From NCBI GenBank assembly GCA_009731375.1, contig BJOX01000010.1:588383-638735 (forward strand): a DNA stretch of 50,353 nt, written 5' to 3'. Of the stretch, positions 9,396-19,836 are shown in pieces. The stretch comes from Paulinella micropora. Taxonomy: Eukaryota; Cercozoa; Imbricatea; Euglyphida. Position numbers and translations under genes: made by a program. The first letter of the stretch is position 1, and every line of letters begins with the position of its first letter. The notes below the pieces were generated by a model. That model saw nothing but the letters and a program-made list of their open reading frames with translations. It did not search any database and was not told the DNA's origin.

Positions 9396-10815
9396 TGTCG
9401 TCGTCGTCTTCAAGCTCGTCGTCGTCTTCAAGCTCGTCGTCGTCTTCAAGCTCGTCGTCTTCAAGCTCGTCGTCTTCAAGCTCGTCGTCGTCTTCAAGCT
9501 CGTCGTCATCTTCGAGCTCGTTGCGTGTGTCGTCGTCGTCTTCTTCAAGCTCGTTGCCTGTGTCGTCGTCGTCTTCGAGCTCGTTGCCTGTGTCGTCGTC
9601 GTCTTCGAGCTCATCGCCTGTGTCGTCGTCGTCTTCGAGCTCGTCGCCTGTGTCGTGGTCGTCTTCAAGCTCGTCGCCTGTGTCGTCGTCGTCTTCGAGC
9701 TCGTCGCCTGTGTCGTCGTCGTCTTCGAGCTCATCGCCTATGTCGTCGTCGTCTTCGAGCTCGCCGCCTGTGTCGTCGTCGTCTTCGAGCTCGCCGCCTG
9801 TGTCGTCGTCGTCTTCAAGCTCGTCGCCTGTGTCGTTGTCGTCTTCAAGCTCGGCTCCTGTTCGTGTCAAGATAGAGGAAAGCATAGGTAGTCGCAACAG
9901 GGAAGTCGATGCTAGTTGCCGTATTTGCATTGGACGACATAGGGGATGTCTTGTGCCAACAGGTTAGAAGTCCCCTGGCTAGGTTAGCAGAGGTTACATG
10001 CTGTGGGGCCCCATTCCATTGCAAGTGTATACAAACTTGGTGGGATGCTTGCCGGAACAAAATTGAACCACCCAGGTGCCCAATGCCGGCAAATCAACAG
10101 GTGCTTCCGTACTTCTTATTTGTACGGGCATGAGGTGGTGAGGTGGAAGCCAATGTCAAGGAAAGCAGTAGCCCAAAGGGCGTCTTCACTCATAGATATG
10201 ACTGAAGACGATTCAGAGTGGGAGTCCGCGCCCCTTCCTGTCCGTGTAAAGCCCGAGCCTGGTAGTAATGGTAGTGAGGCTGCCCGAGTACAGTCAGCGC
10301 GTCGGAGCTCAAAGTCCGAGCGTCGGAGCTCAAAGTCCGAGCGTAGGAGCTTGTCCCCTGAATCTCCTCGTGTGCAATCTAGTAAGGGTATTATCGCCGA
10401 ACAAGACGCAGAATACGAGCTTGCTCAAGCCGAGGACTTTGCTAATGCGATCAGGAGGGGGGTGCAAGGCAAGCTGCCCAAGGCTGAGAATGAAGAGGAG
10501 AAGCAGTTGAGGTGGGCGCTGTCGGAATCTATGAAGCTGAATGACCAGGCACCGCAGCAGTTGCAAAGGGATGCTGAGCAGCAGGAGGCCGTACCAGCAC
10601 GGAGTGGTCAAAGACAGGAAGAAAATGTCGCTGAGGTTGGTACACGTACGGGAGCGTCCGCCCAGGGGGAGAGCCGCGCAGAGCGAGCTGCTAAAAATCT
10701 GATGGCACAGAGTTTTGCCAACATTCTTCCCAAGCGCACCGAGTCTCTTGCCAACCTTCTTCCCAAGCGCACCGAGTCTCTTGCCAACCTTCTTCCCAAT
10801 CGCAAGAGCGGCCAG
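9396..10815 (+). CDS. Main exon: Ser-rich, RING finger, SIM-like and UIM protein (candidate ubiquitin ligase)
   Basis: In order it encodes about 150 residues of near-pure serine with P-V spacers, then VKIEE (SUMOylation-like), then a RING finger: CRIC (about 9915), CCGAPFHCKCIQTWW (about 9998-10045) and CP. Next come a SUMO-interacting-like motif (LIDMTEDDSE, 10192-10221), a second VKPEP, repeated KSERRSS, and a textbook ubiquitin-interacting motif (EEEKQLRWALSESMKLN, 10492-10542). Three copies of an 11-residue SLANLLPKRTE unit close the exon. The exon starts after CCCTGTAG and ends AAGAGCGGCCAG|GTCTCT in phase 0. RING and SIM together suggest a SUMO-aware E3 ligase, which is inference. Small indels within the RING (near 9925 and near 10090) put its parts in three frames, so this is either a pseudogene or has sequencing errors. 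Confidence 0.6.
9525..9860 (+). repeat. 30-bp coding minisatellite (poly-serine)
   Basis: About eleven copies of a 30-base unit, CCTGTGTCGTCGTCGTCTTCGAGCTCGTCG-like, each encoding P-V followed by eight serines. Upstream (9396-9524) is a degenerate shorter form. Changes between copies are mostly at silent positions (TCG/TCA/AGC), so the serines are kept. Confidence 0.85.
10714..10800 (+). repeat. 33-bp tandem repeat, three copies, coding
   Basis: Units encode SFANILPKRTE, SLANLLPKRTE and SLANLLPNRKS, in frame with the upstream UIM region. The function of this 11-residue motif is unknown. Confidence 0.85.
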
Positions 10816-10857
10816 GTCTCTCTCTCTCTCTCTCACCCCCTTTTCTCCTGTGCATAG

Positions 10858-10896
10858 GGCAGTGGTAATGTGGCGACCCGCAACGGCGGCGTTCAG
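10858..10896 (+). CDS. Mini-exon 1 of tandem array (39 bp)
   Basis: Bounded by TGCATAG| and |GTATAT. Encodes GSGNVATRNGGVQ in phase 0, directly continuing the main exon after a 42-bp CT-rich intron (10816-10857). Confidence 0.7.
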
Positions 10897-10949
10897 GTAT
10901 ATGTATCTATCTATCTAGCTAGCTAGCTATCTATCTCTGTAAAATGTAG

Positions 10950-10994
10950 GGCAGTGGTGGTGCGGTGAGCGCAGGTAGCAACGGCGGCGTTCAG
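10950..10994 (+). CDS. Mini-exon 2 of tandem array (45 bp), donor lost
   Basis: Acceptor AAAATGTAG|; encodes GSGGAVSAGSNGGVQ. The expected donor GT reads AT (CAG|ATCTAT), so this copy may be skipped or read on. Confidence 0.65.
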
Positions 10995-11054
10995 ATCTAT
11001 CTTTCTCTCTATTTATTTATCTATCTATTTAGCTAGCTAGCTAATCTAGTAATA

Positions 11055-11224
<170 letters not shown>

Positions 11225-12094
11225 NNNNNNNNNNNNNNNNNNNNNNNNNNNNNNNNNNNNNNNNNNNNNNNNNNNNNNNNNNNNNNNNNNNNNNNNNNNN
11301 NNNNNNNNNNNNNNNNNNNNNNNNNNNNNNNNNNNNNNNNNNNNNNNNNNNNNNNNNNNNNNNNNNNNNNNNNNNNNNNNNNNNNNNNNNNNNNNNNNNN
11401 NNNNNNNNNNNNNNNNNNNNNNNNNNNNNNNNNNNNNNNNNNNNNNNNNNNNNNNNNNNNNNNNNNNNNNNNNNNNNNNNNNNNNNNNNNNNNNNNNNNN
11501 NNNNNNNNNNNNNNNNNNNNNNNNNNNNNNNNNNNNNNNNNNNNNNNNNNNNNNNNNNNNNNNNNNNNNNNNNNNNNNNNNNNNNNNNNNNNNNNNNNNN
11601 NNNNNNNNNNNNNNNNNNNNNNNNNNNNNNNNNNNNNNNNNNNNNNNNNNNNNNNNNNNNNNNNNNNNNNNNNNNNNNNNNNNNNNNNNNNNNNNNNNNN
11701 NNNNNNNNNNNNNNNNNNNNNNNNNNNNNNNNNNNNNNNNNNNNNNNNNNNNNNNNNNNNNNNNNNNNNNNNNNNNNNNNNNNNNNNNNNNNNNNNNNNN
11801 NNNNNNNNNNNNNNNNNNNNNNNNNNNNNNNNNNNNNNNNNNNNNNNNNNNNNNNNNNNNNNNNNNNNNNNNNNNNNNNNNNNNNNNNNNNNNNNNNNNN
11901 NNNNNNNNNNNNNNNNNNNNNNNNNNNNNNNNNNNNNNNNNNNNNNNNNNNNNNNNNNNNNNNNNNNNNNNNNNNNNNNNNNNNNNNNNNNNNNNNNNNN
12001 NNNNNNNNNNNNNNNNNNNNNNNNNNNNNNNNNNNNNNNNNNNNNNNNNNNNNNNNNNNNNNNNNNNNNNNNNNNNNNNNNNNNNNNNNNNNNN
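11225..12094. other. Assembly gap (870 N)
   Basis: Unsequenced. Flanked by a TAA repeat and by a dispersed repeat copy. It may hide further mini-exons. Confidence 0.99.
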
Positions 12095-12196
12095 CGCGCG
12101 CAACGACCCTCCTCCCCAGCATCTACCACCAAAGGGTTATGAGTTGGCGTCACAGTTTAACGCCTTGAGGCCATTGGGCTGGAACTCTGTTTAGCA
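12095..12196 (+). repeat. Dispersed repeat B, copy 1 (3' end)
   Basis: About 100 bases (CGCGCAACGACCCTCCTCCC ... GAACTCTGTTTAGCA) match 38093-38194 on the same strand and the reverse complement of 47651-47750. Truncated by the gap on its left. Confidence 0.85.
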
Positions 12197-12240
12197 AGTG
12201 TGACTAGGTTTTTTCATCGGGAATAATAGTAATAGTAATA

Positions 12241-12470
12241 GTGCTTCTCTGTCAATGGCTGATGCAAATCTGCATGCGCCTCCATCGTCTCACCCGTGAA
12301 GGGAGTACGAAGAATTGACGATAGGCTCTAATGACACCCCCGCACGGGCAGTTCCAACACTTCCAGACGGACCGGTATGTTCAATGAAAATACTGGTGGC
12401 ACCGACGGGAATCGAACTGGCGACAGGGCCCAGATGGTAGAACTTGACCACTTGGCTATCACGGTGTCCA
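12241..12470 (-). mobile_element. tRNA-derived SINE, copy 1
   Basis: On the minus strand the unit begins with a tRNA-like head (12470-12397): A-box TAGCCAAGTGGT, B-box AGTTCGATTCC, and ends GACACCG / CGGTGCC that can pair over six of seven acceptor-stem positions. A body of about 150 bases follows and the 3' end runs into TATTAC and TTA repeats. Confidence 0.75.
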
Positions 12471-12475
12471 TAGTA

Positions 12476-12560
12476 ATAGTAATAATAATTCTAACTCTAA
12501 TAATAATTCTAATAATAATTCTAATAATAATTCTAATAATAATTCTAGTAATAATAACAA
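12476..12560 (+). repeat. AT-rich (TAATAATTC)n repeat
   Basis: Short tandem units of TAATAATTC-like sequence between the SINE head and repeat C. Confidence 0.8.
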
Positions 12561-12950
<390 letters not shown>

Positions 12951-13004
12951 ATCATCTTTCTCTCTCTATATATATAGCTGGCTACCGATCTATGTACAAT
13001 ATAG

Positions 13005-13040
13005 GTAAGCGCGAAGACAACAAGCAACGGCGGTGTTCAG
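13005..13040 (+). CDS. Mini-exon 3 of tandem array (36 bp)
   Basis: Acceptor CAATATAG| and donor |GTATAGG; encodes VSAKTTSNGGVQ. It lacks the leading G-S of the other copies. Further copies could be hidden in the gap at 11225-12094. Confidence 0.6.
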
Positions 13041-13100
13041 GTATAGGTAGATGCATAAGGGAAAGTGCGATTAAGTTTCTTGGTACCTGAGGGAGGGGAA

Positions 13101-13173
<73 letters not shown>

Positions 13174-13197
13174 GTAATAGTAATAGTAATAGTAATA
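13101..13197 (+). repeat. (TAA)n/(TAGTAA)n microsatellite at SINE tail
   Basis: Lies at the 3' side of SINE copy 2 (minus strand), grading from TAGTAA next to the SINE into pure TAA farther away. Confidence 0.9.
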
Positions 13198-13464
13198 GTG
13201 CTTCTCTGTCAATGGCTGATGCATTTCTGCACATGCGCCTCCATCGTCTCACCCGTGAGGGGAGTACGAAGAATTGACGATAAGCTCTAATGACACCCCC
13301 GCAAGGGCAGTTCCAACACTTCCAGACGGACCGGTATGTTCAATGAAAATACTGGTCCAGACGGACCGGTATGTTCAATGAAAATACTGGTGGCACCGAC
13401 GGGAATCGAACTGGCGACAGGGCCCAGATGGTAGGACTTGACCACTTGGCTATCACGGTGTCCA
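13198..13464 (-). mobile_element. tRNA-derived SINE, copy 2
   Basis: Same structure as copy 1, with an internal tandem duplication of about 34 bases (CCAGACGGACCGGTATGTTC...). The tRNA-like head is at 13391-13464. Confidence 0.75.
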
Positions 13465-13469
13465 CAGTA

Positions 13470-13517
<48 letters not shown>

Positions 13518-13565
13518 TTAATACTAGTAGTAATAGTAATAGTAATAATAATAATAATAATAATA
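13465..13565 (+). repeat. (TAA)n microsatellite between SINE copies
   Basis: TAA repeat with TAGTAA and TAATATTAATAC interruptions. Confidence 0.9.
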
Positions 13566-13834
13566 GTGCTTCTCTGTCAATGGCTGATGCATTTCTGCAC
13601 ATGCGCCTCCATCGTCTCACCCGTGAGGGGAGTACGAAGAATTGACGATAAGCTCTAATGACACCCCCGCAAGGGCAGTTCCAACACTTCCAGACGGGCC
13701 GGTATGTTCAATGAAAATACTGGTCCAGAAATAGACCGGTATGTTCAATGAAAATACTGGTGGCACCGACGGGAATCGAACTGGCGACAGGGCCCAGATG
13801 GTAGAACTTGACCACTGGGCTATCACGGTGTCCA
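13566..13834 (-). mobile_element. tRNA-derived SINE, copy 3
   Basis: Nearly identical to copy 2 and also carries the internal duplication, with a small insertion between its two halves. Confidence 0.75.

Positions 13835-13927
<93 letters not shown>
13835..13927 (+). repeat. (TAA)n microsatellite
   Basis: Pure TAA repeat. Confidence 0.95.
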
Positions 13928-13928
<1 letters not shown>

Positions 13929-13980
13929 GCGAAACACGTGGGTCTGAGTTGTTACTACCATCGCCACTGGTACTGATAGT
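13928..13980. repeat. Dispersed repeat C, copy 2 (fragment)
   Basis: About 50 bases matching 12691-12740, embedded between two TAA microsatellites. Confidence 0.75.
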
Positions 13981-14123
<143 letters not shown>

Positions 14124-14168
14124 GGCAGTGTGAGCGCGGCGGAGGCAGCCAGCAATGGTGGCGTTCAG
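14124..14168 (+). CDS. Mini-exon 4 of tandem array (45 bp), acceptor eroded
   Basis: Encodes GSVSAAEAASNGGVQ and has a donor GTATCT. The upstream TAA repeat abuts it directly (AATAAAGGC), leaving no clean AG before GGC. Confidence 0.6.
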
Positions 14169-14172
14169 GTAT

Positions 14173-14188
14173 CTTTCTATCTATCTAC

Positions 14189-14241
<53 letters not shown>

Positions 14242-14242
14242 C
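14173..14242 (+). repeat. (TATC)n microsatellite in intron
   Basis: TATC repeat beginning four bases after the mini-exon 4 donor. Confidence 0.95.
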
Positions 14243-14484
14243 GACTATCTATCTTCTGCAAGGGGCGCTTATGGAACGAGCCCTGGCCCCGCCTGGTACT
14301 AGGGAGCTTTGGTATCGCCTGTATCAGTCCCTTCCGTGCAAACATCACGGCTTAGCTGGGCATCGGGTTAATACTTTACCCACAGACTTCCTTGGTTGAC
14401 GAAATCAGAAGCTCCTTTTTTTCTGACATTAGTCGATATCTCATCTAGCTGGCTAGCTATGTATGTATGTAATAATAAATATAG

Positions 14485-14526
14485 GGCAGTGCGAGCGCGG
14501 AGGCAGCCAGCACCGGCGGCCTTCAG
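14485..14526 (+). CDS. Mini-exon 5 of tandem array (42 bp)
   Basis: Acceptor AAATATAG|, donor |GTATGT; encodes GSASAEAASTGGLQ in phase 0. Confidence 0.7.
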
Positions 14527-14575
14527 GTATGTATTCATCTATCTATCTAGCTAGCTATCTACCTGTGTAAAATAG

Positions 14576-14623
14576 GGCAGCGAGGGTGTGGCGAGCGCGG
14601 AGGCAGCCAGCGGCGGCGTTCAG
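14576..14623 (+). CDS. Mini-exon 6 of tandem array (48 bp)
   Basis: Acceptor TGTAAAATAG|, donor |GTATCT; encodes GSEGVASAEAASGGVQ. The intron from mini-exon 5 is only 49 bases. Confidence 0.7.
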
Positions 14624-14624
14624 G

Positions 14625-14699
<75 letters not shown>

Positions 14700-14735
14700 A
14701 TATATATATATATAGCTAGCTAGCTATCTATCTAT
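14624..14735 (+). repeat. (TATC)n and (TA)n microsatellite in intron
   Basis: Starts at the donor of mini-exon 6 and fills most of the intron. Confidence 0.95.
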
Positions 14736-14752
14736 GTAAAGTATTAATATAG

Positions 14753-14800
14753 GGCAATGGTGTGGCGAGCGCGGAGACAGCCAGCACCGGCGGCCTTCAG
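14753..14800 (+). CDS. Mini-exon 7 of tandem array (48 bp)
   Basis: Acceptor TTAATATAG|, donor |GTTTCT; encodes GNGVASAETASTGGLQ in phase 0. Confidence 0.7.
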
Positions 14801-14804
14801 GTTT

Positions 14805-14821
14805 CTATCTATCTATCTATG

Positions 14822-14882
<61 letters not shown>

Positions 14883-14890
14883 GGCTATCT
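14805..14890 (+). repeat. (TATC)n microsatellite in intron
   Basis: Fills the intron between mini-exon 7 and the last exon. Confidence 0.95.
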
Positions 14891-14898
14891 AACTGTAG

Positions 14899-15213
14899 AT
14901 GGACGATACGCCCTCAGCGGCGTTGACGACGTCATCGTCGTCTAGTTCCCCAGCCGAAACGGGATGCCCTCTGCCACTGGACAGCACCTTGCCGGCCCCT
15001 TTTCTCCCATCGCACCCACCAGGACGCCCTCTGCCGGCCCCTATTCCATCACACCCACCTGGATGCGGATGCCCTCTGCCACTGGACAGCACCTTGCCGG
15101 CCACTGTTCCCCCATCACACCCACCGGGATACCCTCTGCCACTGGGGAGCACCTTGCCGGCCCCTTCTCCCCCATCACACACACCCAACGAATTGGAGCG
15201 ATGGCCGCCATAA
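14899..15213 (+). CDS. Proline-rich last exon of the RING/mini-exon gene
   Basis: Begins after CTAACTGTAG| at the end of a TATC repeat and stays open in phase 0 to a TAA at 15211-15213. It encodes a short serine-rich stretch, then four imperfect copies of a roughly 20-residue unit built on CPLPLDSTLPAP and PSHPPG, and ends ELERWPP. Low-complexity, probably disordered. Phase and position make it the natural 3' end of the gene that starts upstream, because each mini-exon is phase 0. It could also start its own ORF at the ATG. Confidence 0.55.
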   Translation: MDDTPSAALTTSSSSSSPAETGCPLPLDSTLPAPFLPSHPPGRPLPAPIPSHPPGCGCPLPLDSTLPATVPPSHPPGYPLPLGSTLPAPSPPSHTPNELERWPP

Positions 15214-15340
15214 ATAGGTAGTTTTGTAGCAGTAACGGAGGCTCAGGGTAGACAGGAAGTAGAGGAAGCGTTTAGGCAGGGGACGATAAGAGCATGACAT
15301 GTGGGGAAAGTAGCACGTTGTTACGTAGAGGAAGCTAGAG

Positions 15341-15616
15341 TTGATAATGTACGGCACTCAGGATCGAAATACGCTAACGGGGACCTACGCTCCTGCACAT
15401 TGTAATAGTCGTGGGGTGTGGAGTTTTAGAGTTAATGGAAACGAATCCAAGGCAAGAAAGTCTGTATATACTTGGAATAATTGCCAAGCTTTCGATTTTT
15501 GGCTTACAGCAGAGCACAAAATCCCAGCAGATAGCCAGGAAGCAATCCGAGTGATTCTAGATGAGCTGGAAATTCCAATTGAGCAGCATGTGAATATGTG
15601 TAAGGGGGGGGGGGGN
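15341..15616 (+). CDS. Hypothetical ORF/exon, about 92 residues
   Basis: Open frame with protein-like composition (reads VWSFRVNGNESKARKS, AFDFWLTAEHKIPADS and ILDELEIPIEQHVNMC), ending in a G run and a 10-N gap. No family recognised. It could be a fragment of a repeat-borne gene or an exon whose neighbours are lost in the gap. Confidence 0.35.
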
Positions 15617-16200
15617 NNNNNNNNNAATTGGGGGGGGGGGGGGGGGGGGATTTACAATGGCCTTCGCAATAGTCTCAGTCTACAACCAACTAACTGTTAA
15701 GTAATAATAGAAGGTACTGAGGAGAAGGGTTGAATTAGAGTAGATATATAGCCGAAATCCACAAGAGACGTAGAGTAGCACTCTTTCATGCCGTAGCGTT
15801 ATTGCTTTAGTAATATTAAGTAAGTAATAATGGGGGGTGAAGAGAGAAAGGGAGGTAGAGCAAGAGAGAAAGGGAGACAGAGATGGATGAAGAGACAAAG
15901 TGAGGTAGAGCAAGAGTGTGTTTGGTAAGTTGTGACACAATTTTAAGTTTAAGCTTGGAGGCACGTACATACGTGGATGTGTGCCACAGGGAAGGGCGAG
16001 GATGGGGCCTTTCCCATTTTTTTCTAATGTGATTATTAACATTAAGAATAATATAATACGAGTAAATTGAGGAGAAGGGGGGGGTGGGACTCATGATTTA
16101 TTAATACAATGGCCTTCGAAATGGTCTCAGTCTACAACCAACTAACTGTTAAGTAAGTAATAATAGAAGGAATAAAATTAAATAAGTAGTAGTATTATTA
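15617..16200. other. Non-coding stretch with G run and gap
   Basis: Contains a poly-G run either side of a gap (15616-15625). The sentence-like stretch ATGGCCTTCG..AATGGTCTCAGTCTACAACC occurs twice (15656-15700 and 16109-16155), a local duplication. No gene seen. Confidence 0.6.
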
Positions 16201-16209
16201 ATAATATCA

Positions 16210-16631
<422 letters not shown>

Positions 16632-16639
16632 TGCAGGAA

Positions 16640-16795
16640 AAACTTAGTCCTATATAAAAAAGTTTGACTTATATGAAAAATTTTGACCTATATGAAAAAG
16701 TTTGACGTCCGGAGACAGGTTAAAGTTTTGTTATAGGTTGAAGTTTTGATATAGGTCGAAAAAGTTATATAGGTTTAATAAATTTTATTTGCTAA
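16640..16795. repeat. Short direct and inverted repeats able to form a hairpin
   Basis: TATATGAAAAAGTTTGAC-like units occur three times (16652-16707), followed by inverted partners (GTTATAGG, AAGTTTTGATATAGGTC, 16729-16775). Possibly a terminal structure of the adjacent transposase-like gene. No target duplication was found. Confidence 0.45.
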
Positions 16796-17026
16796 ATGAA
16801 TTTCGACAGTAATGTATTGAATTCCTGCTAAGTTTAGATTCTGCAGTGCTGCACATGACATGTGATTTTTTTAAAACAGTTTACAATTTACATGTGCAAG
16901 ATTTCGTGTGCCAGGGTCGGACAGTAAAGAAAATCAAAACAAAGTTCTGGCTGTCAACAAATTCATGGATTCCATCCTATCAATAAACTTATAAGGTAGG
17001 GCTCGGAACCGTGACTGTGACTATAT

Positions 17027-19020
17027 TTATTCTATATCCATGGGCCTGCCTCCAACGCCGGAACGGTCAAGCTCATCATCACTTGATTCAGTGTCAGATT
17101 GGTTGACTTCAGCTTTACCGCCTGCAACTGCGTTTTCACAATCAGAGGCATCCCCTGAATCAGCTACTTGCTGAAAGTTAGTCTCTGCAAGGTTTTCCAG
17201 TGCCAGTTCATCCACGCTGTTGAAATCGCTTCTTGTCACAAGACGGGAGGAACCTGCCTGCCCGCGCGCCAACCTTGCACTGCGCCTACCTACCTCCACC
17301 AGCTCCCGGCACAGTGCCTGCAAATATAACTGCCTCTGCATCTAATAGATTCACGTGCTCTTCCGCTTGCAGAGCAAATAAATTTGCAGCGGTAACAGGC
17401 CGCCGTTCGTAGAAACAAACTCGTAGGTACTTTCCTCCCTTCACCATACTGACACCAAGCGCTGTCACTGTCGGTTTGCCGGCGTGCTTGAATACTGGCA
17501 GGATGACTTTTGCTGGAAACCATGGGAATATATCATCCTCTAAACCTTGCAGCAAGACGCAATCGTCAATTAGAGCGGTTTCGGCCATCTCCTGCCTGAT
17601 TTTACTCATCCGCGATTGGATCCCATGCCTTGTGACTTTGGTCACACCACCCCTACAAATTCAAAACAAATTCACATATATTACAATTTGATATGTGCAC
17701 AGTGTGGCAAATATAATAAATGCACAAATATAGTAACAATGGAGCGCTATATATACACATGTGCAAATAAACATAAAAAATTTAACATTACTTACAAATA
17801 TGGAAAGGTAAGATAGACCTGGATGGAAGAGATTTCTCAACGAAAAGGCATCTCCATTCACCCACGACTTTACTGTTCCGACAGCGATCCCATTCTCTTG
17901 CCAGACAATGTTTACAGTGGCAGGATAGCAGGCGTCGATAAATTCGGTTGGCACTGGCAGGGTCTGTTCAAAAAGAGAAATGGCTGCGAATACGGTCTAC
18001 AGACCAGACACACGGATAACCTTCGGCCGCTTGACTGGTCCAGGAGAAAAAGAGACATGTCTTGCTTGTACCAACCTGCCTTTGATTCTTCCAATGAAGG
18101 CACGTCCAAAATTGCAACTTATCTATCGGATGTCTACTTTTAATATCCTTCACCCAGCCATGTGCATACACCGTCAGTACACCAAACGCAAATCTGGCGG
18201 CTGGTGCCATGCTCGATGTATCCCGGCGAGGGAAGAGCTCCTCTGGCAATCCATCTAAACATTTCTCAATACTCTTTCCCTCAGTCTGGAATCTGTTGCG
18301 TTGAAGCTCAAACCGCCGGAGTAAACATTTTACAACTGCAGATAAACCATCCCAAGGTCCCTTACCGTGTCCAGGCGCGCATGTTTCCCAAAAAATCGAA
18401 ACCTTGCACCTGTGCCCGAATTCTACCGCCCACTGAAAAGTGAAGCGATTTTTGTAGTGCGAAGGAGCGCCTGCATATATCAGCATGTGCATCAATGTTT
18501 ATGCGACTTCAAATTTAGAATGTATATATTTGTATGTATATATATGTTATGATGTGACATTGATGTGGCAGTCGAATTTCATATGTACCATCAGAATTAA
18601 TCCACATGTGAATGAATTCGATCCCACGCGTCTTGAAGGAATCGTGCAGCGCTTCAAAGCAATGCTGTACCATGTAAGTGTCGTGTTTTCTATCTTCTGA
18701 CACGAAGATATGAGCTTCTGTCACAATGCGCGGGGGCCGCTCTTCTCCAGTGTCAGGGTCTAATGAGACAGGACCAAGGTGATAGCTGATCACAACAAAT
18801 AAAGTAACTTGCGTCCTTGACCAGTGCTCGGACTGTATCTCGATCTTGAAAACACACTCATAATTCTCTGCAAAATCAGCGTCCAGAGCGATAGTGTTGG
18901 GAGGGAAGTCCAGATGAAGGAAGGAGTTGGCTTGTGACTGGTGTAACCACGTGTGCTTGTGTTTCAGGTACTTATTAAATATGGCACAGTTCACGCATGA
19001 CAATAACAAACTCAGAAGAT
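17027..19020 (-). pseudogene. Transposase-like gene of uncharacterised DDE-type family, decayed
   Basis: Exon A (from about 19009 to 18589) contains LDADFAENYE, HWSRTQVTLFV and SEDRKHDTYMV, and ends WINSDG. A 118-bp GT-AG intron (18471-18588) joins in phase to APSHYKNRFTFQW, WETCAPGHGKGPWDGLS and a Lys/Arg-rich helix. Further open pieces follow: IVWQENGIAVGTVKSW near 17900, HGIQSRMSKIRQEMAE at 17645, and an acidic tail ending MDIE. Spaced Asp residues (DFAEN, NSDG, WDG) are compatible with a DDE transposase core. Frames change at least at about 17950 and 17340. I recognise the DFAENY/SDG/HGKG pattern only as that of uncharacterised transposon-derived proteins, so the function is inferred. Confidence 0.5.
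18471..18588 (-). other. Intron in the transposase-like gene
   Basis: Donor GATG|GTACATAT and acceptor ATATATGCAG|GCGCTCC. Splicing restores one frame reading NSDGAPSHYKNR. Confidence 0.65.
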
Positions 19021-19571
19021 TGGACTGCCACCTTCACCAACTGGAGGTTTTAGGCTTGGGGTCCTGCATCATCATCTTTCCGATAATTTTTGAATGAAAC
19101 TGCGCTTGAATCAGAGGGGGGAATGAGAAAAGAGTGCTTAAGAGCTCTTAAAAACAACCAAAAACCACCAAAACTGATGTTTTCTGGTAGTTTTCCCGGT
19201 AAACCCTTCGGTTTCTTTACGGGCCGGCCGGATTATTAAGTTGTTTGTGATTTTAAAAATTGAAATATTTTGCATTGGCGAAGCAGGAGAAGCAAAAAAT
19301 GCTTTATGTTGAAAAGTGGAGAAAAGTAGATAAAAATATGTGTTTCTGATGTTTTCTGCAGAATTTATAATTTTGAAAAAAGTATATATTAAAAAAATGA
19401 GCAAAGTTTCAGCGTGTCGAGACAAACGTTTTGCCCTAAGCAATCATATGCATAACAAGCTTTCCCTTAATACTATGATTCAACCAAGTTAAATTACGTT
19501 TTTATTACATTTCGGTGCGCAATATCCTGAGGTAACTGAGCCAATTATGAATAATATTAATATTCAATATT
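19021..19571. other. AT-rich intergenic stretch
   Basis: No gene recognised. It ends in AATAATATTAATATTCAATATT, the insertion site of the plus-strand retrotransposon. Confidence 0.6.
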
Positions 19572-19819
19572 TGTAGGCATCACCCCCCGGATAGCCGGTA
19601 AAAAGTACTCTTTTTCTGGTGTCAGGTGCACCTAGTTTTTTCCCATTATTTTCAATATCGTTTGGCCGGATTTGACCTAATGCCATTTTAACCTTGGTCT
19701 GTTGCAGTTTTCTTTTCGGCTTCACTGAGCTAATATAACGAGACATCATTCTCTTTTGGGGGATTTGTGTCTGGTTGTATTACCGACTTTTTATTGAGCT
19801 ATCTTCGGGGATTGTAACA
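19572..19819 (+). repeat. 5' LTR
   Basis: Starts TGTAGGCATCACC and ends GGGGATTGTAACA. It differs from the 3' LTR by T/C, A/C and one extra G. Confidence 0.95.
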
Positions 19820-19820
19820 T

Positions 19821-19836
19821 TGGAGTCACCAGCACA
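19821..19836 (+). promoter_or_regulatory. Probable tRNA primer binding site
   Basis: TGGAGTCACCAGCACA one base after the LTR. TGG would pair with a tRNA CCA end. Confidence 0.65.

Noticed and set aside
9120-9930. Minus-strand ORFs rich in Lys/Glu or in Asp/Glu-Leu, and plus-strand (VVVFKLVACV)n
   Set aside because: Shadow frames of the TTC and 30-bp serine repeats; only the serine frame leads into the RING/SUMO-motif sequence.
12397-12470. Functional tRNA gene
   Set aside because: A- and B-boxes are good, but the T-stem does not pair and the sequence recurs as the head of a longer repeat; treated as SINE.
14889-15188. Minus-strand Gly-rich ORF opposite the last exon
   Set aside because: Antisense shadow of the Pro-rich tandem repeats; the plus frame fits the splice site and phase.
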